This document shows, one piece after another, positions 36,673 to 43,513 of a stretch of 55,392 nt of DNA; within the stretch, counting starts at the first letter, position 1; each line of letters starts with the position of its first letter. Location of the stretch: positions 1 through 55,392 of IMG/VR virus record IMGVR_UViG_3300035701_004790; one strand, given 5' to 3'. A program made the translations under genes and the position numbers. Source of the DNA: a virus. Below the pieces are notes generated by a model. It was not told the DNA's origin. It saw only the letters and a list, made by a program, of their open reading frames with translations, and searched no databases.

Positions 36673-37670
36673 TATCTATCGGATTTTATGTTTTGTAAAA
36701 CATCCAGCCAATGATCACACATTTCATACATTATTTCTTCAAATGTATAAGAAGGTTTCCACCCTAATGTTGTTCTGATTTTTGTTGAATCTCCCTTCAA
36801 GTATGGAAGTTCTTCCGGTCTCAAATATTGTGCATCTTGTGACACATAATCTCTATAATCCAAACCAAAATGTTTAAACACAACTTCACACATATCACGT
36901 ACTGAATGTGTCTCCATAGTACTAATGACAAAATCATCCGCAACATCATGATTCAATATCATGTGCATTCCTTTTACATAATCTTTTGAATGACCCCAGT
37001 CACGATATGAATCCATGTTTCCCATTACTAATTTATCGGCCAATCCTAACTTAATCATTGCTGCAGTTTTAACCACTTTACTTGTTACAAAATTACTACC
37101 ACGTCTAGCCGATTCATGATTAAAAAGTATTCCATTAGTTGCATGTAACTTATATGCACGTCTATAATGTCTAACCATATTATATGCAAAAACTTTAGAA
37201 CATCCATATGGTGAAACGGGATTCATTAATGTCGTCTCTCTCTGAAATCCATCCTCATCAATAGATAACCCAAACATTTCGGATGAACTAGCTTGATAGA
37301 ATTTTGCTTTAGGACATATCCTCTTATATGCTTCTAAAATATTAACAACACCAACCGAATTCGTTTGGACAGTAAATTGTGGAATATCAAAACTAATTCT
37401 AACATGACTTTGCGCTGCCAAATTATATATTTCGTCAGGCATTATTTCCGTTAATGCTCTCTCTATAGATGTTTGATCTAAAAGATCACCGTATCTAAGG
37501 TGAAAATCTTTATGCCTCGATAGACCTTCTAATCTATAATGTTGATTTTCGGCAACAGAATTTCTTCTTATTATTCCATGCACTTCATATCCCAATGATG
37601 CTAAGTATTCGGCTAGATAACTACCATCTTGTCCACTAATTCCAGTAATAAATGCTTTTTTCTTATTCAT
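36672..37670 (-). CDS. gmd: GDP-mannose 4,6-dehydratase
   Basis: Converts GDP-D-mannose to GDP-4-keto-6-deoxymannose, precursor of GDP-fucose, -rhamnose, -perosamine and -colitose. NADP-binding GxxGxxG is at 10-16 (GISGQDG). The catalytic set appears as S129/E131 (SSSEMFG) and Y155-x3-K159 (YGCSK). R-R-G-x-N-F-V-T at about 189-196 is typical of Gmd. The length of 332 is near the family norm. It directly follows the DegT-like gene with a one-base overlap. No GDP-fucose synthase (WcaG) is present. Confidence 0.92.
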   Translation of the reverse strand: MNKKKAFITGISGQDGSYLAEYLASLGYEVHGIIRRNSVAENQHYRLEGLSRHKDFHLRYGDLLDQTSIERALTEIMPDEIYNLAAQSHVRISFDIPQFTVQTNSVGVVNILEAYKRICPKAKFYQASSSEMFGLSIDEDGFQRETTLMNPVSPYGCSKVFAYNMVRHYRRAYKLHATNGILFNHESARRGSNFVTSKVVKTAAMIKLGLADKLVMGNMDSYRDWGHSKDYVKGMHMILNHDVADDFVISTMETHSVRDMCEVVFKHFGLDYRDYVSQDAQYLRPEELPYLKGDSTKIRTTLGWKPSYTFEEIMYEMCDHWLDVLQNIKSDR

Positions 37671-38407
37671 TAAAATAATAAATTTTTCATCATCTCTTCA
37701 ACATCAGGATATGTTGTATTATTTCCACTATCTTCATTATCGTCAGGAACCTGATCCATTAGAATAATTCCACGTGCTGCATCTTCTGGAGTCATATACA
37801 TATGGTATCCAATCGTCTTTACGTGATTAGGATGATCATAAGGTAGAGTTAAATCTCTCCCATCATATGACATCAATTTCAACACTTTATAAATTTCTTC
37901 GTTATCAGTTAAAATCATTCCACCCTTTCCAATAGGAACCCTTTTCTTTAGTTGAAATGATACTGTCTGTAATGCTCCATTACCCACGTACATCCCTCTT
38001 CTCCATCTCACCGCACCATCAAAAATATTGAAGGGTAATAATTGATAAATTCCAGTCCATTCTCTATCCTCGTACCTAACTTGAAATCCTGCATGTATGA
38101 TTTGCATTGGAACCGATACATATGTTCTTTTAGGTATTAATATCTGTGGATCAAACACATTCTTCATAACCCAATTCATATTGTTTCGTTCATATTTCAA
38201 AGCTAGAAATAATGCATGAGAACAACAATCAACAGCAACCGCATATTTTGAACCAGCAAATTCAGCCACTTTCTTTTCAAAAATATCAATCACATCTCTA
38301 GGATCAGACCAATCATATCCTAATGCTTTAACCTGATCCAGTTCTGGTCTTTGAAATTCCTTCGGCAATTTACCTAAAGGATAACTATTATATTTGTATT
38401 TTGTCAT
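37670..38407 (-). CDS. DegT/DnrJ/EryC1-type sugar aminotransferase, short form (245 aa)
   Basis: PLP-fold type I features: FAGSKYAVAVDCCSHALFLAL (co-factor phosphate region, ~50-70), D130 in IFDGA (PLP ring partner) and K154/K155 in VSFQLKKRVPIGKGG (Schiff-base lysine). The protein ends at 245 residues while family members usually have about 370-390, so the C-terminal small domain is largely missing, with no frameshift seen. Next to gmd, it could aminate GDP-4-keto-6-deoxymannose (perosamine synthase-like), by inference. Confidence 0.7.
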   Translation of the reverse strand: MTKYKYNSYPLGKLPKEFQRPELDQVKALGYDWSDPRDVIDIFEKKVAEFAGSKYAVAVDCCSHALFLALKYERNNMNWVMKNVFDPQILIPKRTYVSVPMQIIHAGFQVRYEDREWTGIYQLLPFNIFDGAVRWRRGMYVGNGALQTVSFQLKKRVPIGKGGMILTDNEEIYKVLKLMSYDGRDLTLPYDHPNHVKTIGYHMYMTPEDAARGIILMDQVPDDNEDSGNNTTYPDVEEMMKNLLF

Positions 38408-39174
38408 ATTATCACTGATTTTTTTAATGTATTAGAATAAATTTTTGCTGCATTAGATAGATTACTTACCCTATGTATTAATACACCACATTTAGATAGT
38501 AAGAACATGTCAATAAATGAATCATGCCAAAAAGATTCTTCATTAAAATGATCTAATTGAAATCCCTCATTACCCACTTTATTATCATCTGTAGTTTCAC
38601 TATGTGGTCTCATTAGCTCATCGTAGTAAATAATTTTATCACCATATATCTTTTGTAATTTCTCTATTGATTCAATATTATCGGAGGCAACAAATATCTT
38701 ATCATGTTCTTCATTTAAAGCTAAATTTATTTTATAAACATAATCCTCAAAAGATTTTCTTCCGTAATCAGAACCATGATGTCTATCCATATCGGTCAAT
38801 CTAATATGCACACCTATAGTCTTATCTGTTAAATTCAAAAGAATCAATGCCTTATCAATCTTAGACTGTAATCTCGAATTAATTTTTAACTTTGATTCAA
38901 TAATTTTAAATCTCTGGAGTTTATCTTGTGGTATATGATCCGTATATGGAGGCATTGACATACATAGTATCGTAGCATCTGGAGTTATAGGTTTTTGCTC
39001 AAACAAAAAATCAAACGGATTTATATCTGGTCTAACGAAAGGATGCAAATTATTTAAAAACAAATTTTCAATCTCATGTATGTTAATAGTCACATTCATC
39101 TCCAAATTTTGAAAAATCAATAACATCTTTGAAAAGACACCACCACCATAAACATCTACATGTAGATTACTCAT
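38404..39174 (-). CDS. Fucosyltransferase-like protein (256 aa)
   Basis: The motif IGVHIRLTDM (near residue 118) corresponds to the HxRxxD GDP-binding loop of the GT11/O-fucosyltransferase superfamily, and KIFVASDN followed by SKCGVLIHRVSNLSNAA fits the later GDP-sugar motifs. Together with gmd it suggests use of a GDP-6-deoxyhexose donor. Overlap with the DegT gene is 4 bases (ATGA). Confidence 0.6.
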   Translation of the reverse strand: MSNLHVDVYGGGVFSKMLLIFQNLEMNVTINIHEIENLFLNNLHPFVRPDINPFDFLFEQKPITPDATILCMSMPPYTDHIPQDKLQRFKIIESKLKINSRLQSKIDKALILLNLTDKTIGVHIRLTDMDRHHGSDYGRKSFEDYVYKINLALNEEHDKIFVASDNIESIEKLQKIYGDKIIYYDELMRPHSETTDDNKVGNEGFQLDHFNEESFWHDSFIDMFLLSKCGVLIHRVSNLSNAAKIYSNTLKKSVII

Positions 39175-39697
39175 TATATCCTAATTTTTTAGCACTTTCA
39201 ATCATTTTAGTACCATCAATTTTCTTTACCAATACTGCAGGATTTCCTTTATAAACACCCCACTCTTCTGTATCTCCAATTAATAAACTACCCGCAGTTA
39301 ATAAAACACCTTTTCGTAATCTTGAATTAGGCATAATCATAGCATTCATACCCAAGTTCGAAAACATTTCCATTACTACACCACCTGTCATCTGTCTTCC
39401 TTTCAATTCTTTTGGTATCATAGCTCCAAACAATCCACTATCATCAAATCTATCTGATGTACATACTATTCTTGCACCAGCCATAATATTGTTAAACCCC
39501 TCAGCAATGAATTTTCCATTCACCCCTCCTATACAAGTAACATGTGGTGAAATATGAATGTAGTTTCCTAGTATCATTGACGTTGCACAATAAAAACCAA
39601 AATCAATAGCCACATGATCACCAATAGTAACCAGTTCTGGTCTTTTTATTCTTACAAACTCATCGATAATAACATCCTTTCCGATTACCATATACAA
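39167..39697 (-). CDS. Left-handed beta-helix acyltransferase (hexapeptide repeat)
   Basis: Hexapeptide-type repeats ([LIV]-G-x-x-x-x) run through VTIGDHVAIDFGFYCATSMI and LLTAGSLLIGD, with the end motif GVYKGNPAVLVKKI common to maltose/galactoside-type O- or N-acetyltransferases. The length of 176 fits. In this operon it may acetylate an amino-sugar donor. It overlaps the upstream gene by 13 bases. Confidence 0.78.
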   Translation of the reverse strand: MYMVIGKDVIIDEFVRIKRPELVTIGDHVAIDFGFYCATSMILGNYIHISPHVTCIGGVNGKFIAEGFNNIMAGARIVCTSDRFDDSGLFGAMIPKELKGRQMTGGVVMEMFSNLGMNAMIMPNSRLRKGVLLTAGSLLIGDTEEWGVYKGNPAVLVKKIDGTKMIESAKKLGYNE

Positions 39698-40413
39698 ACC
39701 TTGTTTAAAGTATCAGCACCACTCAAATATCCTCTAGTAGCACCAAGTCCTAACATACGATCTAAAGTTGATCCTACGTCTAAATATGTGTTATTAGGGG
39801 CTACCTTATAAAGCTCATGAATTAAAATATTTGAAAATGGGCCAGCAGCAATCAAAAACATTTTACCTGTTATTTGTTCACTCTGTACATATTCCTTCAT
39901 CTTATCAACAAGATCATAATTAGTCATCCAAGCATTTGTTCCTACATTGAACCTCTTTACTATCTTTTTGTTAAATGGCAGTGCTGGTGTATTGGCATTT
40001 ACATTTGTAACCAAGACTACATCATATTCTGAAAATAAAGGCATGATCTCACTCACATATCTACGGTAATTACCATTCACGAATATATTTCCCCATGTCA
40101 AATGATTATCATCTTGTGTTGTTAATTTTTTTAAAGCTTCATGCTTTTCATCACCCACACAACATCTACAAGCAATACCCACATAATAATTATCTCCTTT
40201 ATATATTGCTGATTCCAATAATCTCTCTCTAAAAAAACTATGTTTAGGATCGTTAGGATTATAAATAAATTCACCATTACACTTCCCTGTAAGATCAATA
40301 AATTCATTATTTAAAATAATCATTTCACCATCATTATTTCTTGAAATGGCAAATGGCTCCTTATTTTTTATTTTTTCCAAGAAGAAATTAAAATCACCAT
40401 TAAATGTTTTCAT
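39685..40413 (-). CDS. GT-D-type glycosyltransferase-like protein (242 aa)
   Basis: The N-terminal FAISRNNDGEMII carries the D-x-E metal motif (D28, E30), and the C-terminal IAAGPFSNILIHELYK with YLDVGSTLD matches the conserved end of the GT-D (DUF1792-type) fold. Sugar and acceptor are unknown. Followed by an LbH acyltransferase and preceded by a GT2 enzyme. Confidence 0.6.
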   Translation of the reverse strand: MKTFNGDFNFFLEKIKNKEPFAISRNNDGEMIILNNEFIDLTGKCNGEFIYNPNDPKHSFFRERLLESAIYKGDNYYVGIACRCCVGDEKHEALKKLTTQDDNHLTWGNIFVNGNYRRYVSEIMPLFSEYDVVLVTNVNANTPALPFNKKIVKRFNVGTNAWMTNYDLVDKMKEYVQSEQITGKMFLIAAGPFSNILIHELYKVAPNNTYLDVGSTLDRMLGLGATRGYLSGADTLNKVCIW

Positions 40414-40433
40414 ATAATTCAGTTAACCCACTA

Positions 40434-41171
40434 CTATGGACGTATATTTTCTACAGTTTTCCATCCTCTATCAATACACTCCGAACAAACCTTATTTCTT
40501 ATTGAAACGTGTGTAGGACTATGAATATATGTAGCATTTGCATCACTACCCATAACACCACCATCATTATTACTCCAAAGCTCCATATCACTAATTGGAT
40601 GTGGTGGAACAAAAGTATTTATTCTACCATATTTTTGACATAAAAACGAAAACATTATATCTTCACCATTATCCCACGATACTGGTTTTTCATACCACAT
40701 ATATTTCACCCATTCCTGTCTAAAGAACCACGCATGACCAACTAAATCAACTCTGGTTGTAACCTCTGGTTTAATATGACCATTCCATCCATGTTTAATA
40801 TATGGCTCATACGCCTTGCTTTTTAATGTAACACCACTACCACCCATAATACCATTATGAGTCTTCATCGATTCAATACAATTTTCAAACCATTTCGTAC
40901 CGGGGATGACATCATCATCCAACATTGCTACATATTCCGTTCTAGCGAGTAATGCAATTGCAAATCGCCCATGAAATTTCGTGTTCTGATTACAAACATA
41001 TAATCTATGATTTGAGTTCTTAGGACTTGACTGTTTAGCTGTTCCTTTGTTATACCAAATCCATATATCACCATCATCGACTTTAATAGTTTGATTTTTA
41101 ATCGCTTCCAATTGTTTCTCAAGAGAATACGGACGATTATAAACATTCAATATGACGGTAATATCTCCCAT
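40434..41171 (-). CDS. GT2-family glycosyltransferase (245 aa)
   Basis: Start chosen at the ATG 41171-41169 (MGDITVILNVYNRP), which shares one base with the stop of the upstream methyltransferase (TAATG). An in-frame ATG at 41210 would add 13 residues lying inside that gene. VILNVYNRPYSLEKQL is the GT2 N-terminal motif and VAMLDDDVIPG the DDD metal site. Glycans made with several such enzymes in a row suggest an oligosaccharide. Confidence 0.75.
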   Translation of the reverse strand: MGDITVILNVYNRPYSLEKQLEAIKNQTIKVDDGDIWIWYNKGTAKQSSPKNSNHRLYVCNQNTKFHGRFAIALLARTEYVAMLDDDVIPGTKWFENCIESMKTHNGIMGGSGVTLKSKAYEPYIKHGWNGHIKPEVTTRVDLVGHAWFFRQEWVKYMWYEKPVSWDNGEDIMFSFLCQKYGRINTFVPPHPISDMELWSNNDGGVMGSDANATYIHSPTHVSIRNKVCSECIDRGWKTVENIRP

Positions 41172-41806
41172 TATGCTGGTTTTATAAATTCTGCAATAAC
41201 ACAACCACAATTACTAACCGAGTCAATCATAGGACTATACATTTTAAATTTATTCAAATGATCTTTCCATGCTCGTTGAACTTCTGCTTGGGGTGGTCTA
41301 ATTGCAAACCAATCATGCGCCCACATATAGAAATTATTCTCAGTTCTGGTCGTAAGTAATTGTAATTCTCTACTTACATGTTCATACTCATGTGAACCAT
41401 CTTGAATATACAAATCAAAATTTAATCTCTGATCTCTCAAATAAACTAAAGAATCTGCAATAACTCTATCAAATTCACCAACATGAAGATTATTATATTC
41501 CAATCTTTCTACAATATCGAGAAGTGTTACTTTACCAAAACCATTCATTTCAACAGCTTGAAGAATATGATTACTACTTCTTCCCAAGAAATTTCCTATT
41601 TCAATTATATTCTTTGGTTTAAGAATACGAATTAAAACATAAATCGACTTACCTTCACTTTCCCAAATACTACCCGCAGGTTCTTCTGGATAACCACCAT
41701 ATTTTGATTCATTATAATATTCTTTAAACTGAGCAACAGTTAAATCAGGAAAAAGTTTTTTAAATCCATCAAAATATGCAAAAATAAAATCCTCTATTCT
41801 TCTCAT
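41171..41806 (-). CDS. Class I SAM-dependent methyltransferase (211 aa)
   Basis: IIEIGNFLGRSSNHIL (residues ~66-81) is a SAM-binding motif I variant typical of CmcI/Methyltransf_24-like enzymes, followed by VTLLDIVE and LYIQDGSHEYEHVSREL, the family's D-G-S-H motif. It starts exactly at the stop of the upstream glycosyltransferase (one-base overlap). Probable sugar O-methyltransferase. Confidence 0.68.
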   Translation of the reverse strand: MRRIEDFIFAYFDGFKKLFPDLTVAQFKEYYNESKYGGYPEEPAGSIWESEGKSIYVLIRILKPKNIIEIGNFLGRSSNHILQAVEMNGFGKVTLLDIVERLEYNNLHVGEFDRVIADSLVYLRDQRLNFDLYIQDGSHEYEHVSRELQLLTTRTENNFYMWAHDWFAIRPPQAEVQRAWKDHLNKFKMYSPMIDSVSNCGCVIAEFIKPA

Positions 41807-42468
41807 TAAACCATTCTATGTTTTGTAAGAACTTTCATTAGTCCTTCTTGTTCATTATTTCCATTCGAAGTAATACCTTCATCCAAATAATATGCATGAT
41901 ACATGTTCTTAATATCAGGAAGCATAATTCCTTCATTGCCATTCTCCAGCATTGTTAACCATAAATCCCAATCCTGTAGTCTTTTCAATGACTCATCAAA
42001 TGGTTTGGGTTGTGGAAGACATTCTCTTCTAACCAAAGCCATTGTTGATATGAAATTTCCTTGTTTTAATCTTGTTCCATTAAAAGGGATTGATGGAATA
42101 TCAAAATTACCTCTCATTGGATGTGTTTGTGGATGCATTACAATTCCATGATACCCAGTATATGCATATGCTTTAGTTGGGTTCTTTTGTAAAAGATCAA
42201 ATAGTTTTTCTAATGTATCTTTGCGTAAGAGAATATCATCATCACAAAAAAATATATATGGCTGTGTAGATTTTTCATACCCATCATTACGTTTTTTTGG
42301 TGCACCACCGGGATTATCATTAACAATAATTTCTGCAGGTCTATTTGCTTCAAGCAATGGACGTACAAAATTTTCAAAAAAATCTCTTCTCTTAATACTT
42401 AATGGTACAACAAAAGATACTGGTAACGTATCTTCAAACTCTTCATGTAATTTATCGATCTCTATCAT
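41806..42468 (-). CDS. GT2-family glycosyltransferase (220 aa)
   Basis: SFVVPLSIKRRDFFENFVRP opens the GT-A fold, IIVNDNPGG marks the nucleotide-binding loop, and YIFFCDDDILLRKDTLEKL contains the DDD metal site. FDESLKRLQDWDLWLTMLENG supplies the catalytic-base region (E-D-W-D-like). It overlaps the upstream glycosyltransferase by 4 bases. Confidence 0.78.
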   Translation of the reverse strand: MIEIDKLHEEFEDTLPVSFVVPLSIKRRDFFENFVRPLLEANRPAEIIVNDNPGGAPKKRNDGYEKSTQPYIFFCDDDILLRKDTLEKLFDLLQKNPTKAYAYTGYHGIVMHPQTHPMRGNFDIPSIPFNGTRLKQGNFISTMALVRRECLPQPKPFDESLKRLQDWDLWLTMLENGNEGIMLPDIKNMYHAYYLDEGITSNGNNEQEGLMKVLTKHRMV

Positions 42469-43181
42469 AGGTGTGCTGGTAATTCATCTTTAAATTTATT
42501 TGCAAACTGCATTCTATTATTTTCCCATTCCTCATTGGTTCGTCCTACTGATCTATGCATCACACTGATTCTATCAGTAACACCAATATTATGTCCTTCA
42601 AGATAGTTGTTAAAGGCAAAGCTTAAATCGTAATAATGAAAACCTTTAAAGTCTTCATCAAATCTCTCTGGTTTAATGCTTCCATCAACAGCCATGAATA
42701 ACCCATCTATAACGACAACTTCTTCAACACCACCAATACTTTTATAAACACTTTCCCATTCTTTAGTTCCATCAGTGTGCCATACTCGACCAATCATTTT
42801 TTTAAAATTCATTTCCTTACCCTCAGCCGTTAACCACCAACATCCATGAGCATTTAATTCTTTAGTTCCAGCAATTCCAATAATAGAATATTTGTTTACA
42901 CGAAACAAAAGTAAAAGAATCTTTCCCCAATTCTTGGTTCGATAAACCATATCATTATGACAAAAAACAATAATACCATCGCCCCTACCCATTTCATCTA
43001 TGGTTTTCCATCCCATATTATATGCTTCTGTAAGGGAATATTGTCGTTTATTAACTATGCAATGCACATAAAGATCAACATCACCTGCTGTCTCTGTTAC
43101 ATGATTTATAAAATCAATGTTTTCATTTTCCGAAAGGTGACTACTAAATATCACCGATATTACTTTATTCATACTTGGCAA
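42465..43181 (-). CDS. Glycosyltransferase, GT2-like (238 aa)
   Basis: VISVIFSSHLSENE at the N-terminus, VFCHNDMVYRTKNW (HND metal site) and FDEDFKGFHYYDLSFAFN (late acidic motif) fit small GT-A enzymes found in phage and capsule clusters. First gene of the glycan block, 15 bases downstream of the gp53-like gene, hence probably in the late tail operon. An alternative start at 43172 removes three residues. Confidence 0.65.
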   Translation of the reverse strand: MPSMNKVISVIFSSHLSENENIDFINHVTETAGDVDLYVHCIVNKRQYSLTEAYNMGWKTIDEMGRGDGIIVFCHNDMVYRTKNWGKILLLLFRVNKYSIIGIAGTKELNAHGCWWLTAEGKEMNFKKMIGRVWHTDGTKEWESVYKSIGGVEEVVVIDGLFMAVDGSIKPERFDEDFKGFHYYDLSFAFNNYLEGHNIGVTDRISVMHRSVGRTNEEWENNRMQFANKFKDELPAHL

Positions 43182-43196
43182 ACATAAGGAAAAAAA

Positions 43197-43511
43197 CTAA
43201 GATTCCTTAATATTTGACAAAGTATTTTCAAAGATTAATTTAGCACGATCTAATGGGAATGGAATGCGAATTATAGTTCCATCTGGAATATCAAACTCTG
43301 ATATAAATTGAGGATTAGCATACATAATAAAAAAATCAAAAAATGGATTATTATAAAATTTTTCAGATAATAAATCCATTCTTGTAAAACCATCTTTCCA
43401 TTCTTCATATTTATCTGCAGAACTAACCGGAATTTCAACAAAAGGAGGCATATCAATGCTACCATCATTATTTGTTAATATCTCATATCTATCGAAATCA
43501 CGTTTTGGCAT
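43197..43511 (-). CDS. 53: Baseplate wedge protein, gp53-like / LysM-like (104 aa)
   Basis: The pattern FTRMDLLSEKFYNNPFFDFF, then MYANPQ, then IPDGTIIRIPFP, is that of short LysM-like baseplate proteins (T4 gp53, tail protein X), where D/R-x-D-L-x-x-x-Y-Y is followed by N-P and L-x-x-G-x-x-L-x-I-P. It is the smallest form, without extra domains. Located directly after the 986-residue tail gene (2-base gap), which supports a baseplate role. Confidence 0.55.
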   Translation of the reverse strand: MPKRDFDRYEILTNNDGSIDMPPFVEIPVSSADKYEEWKDGFTRMDLLSEKFYNNPFFDFFIMYANPQFISEFDIPDGTIIRIPFPLDRAKLIFENTLSNIKES

Positions 43512-43513
43512 AA

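Noticed and set aside
41172-41210. Longer start of the GT2 gene at 41210
   Set aside because: The extension overlaps the upstream methyltransferase coding end and precedes the conserved GT2 opening; the TAATG start at 41171 fits the operon's coupling pattern.
30611-43181. Glycosyltransferases for DNA base glucosylation as in T4
   Set aside because: No hydroxymethylase or alpha/beta-glucosyltransferase motif; accompanying sugar-nucleotide and methyltransferase genes fit surface or protein glycans.
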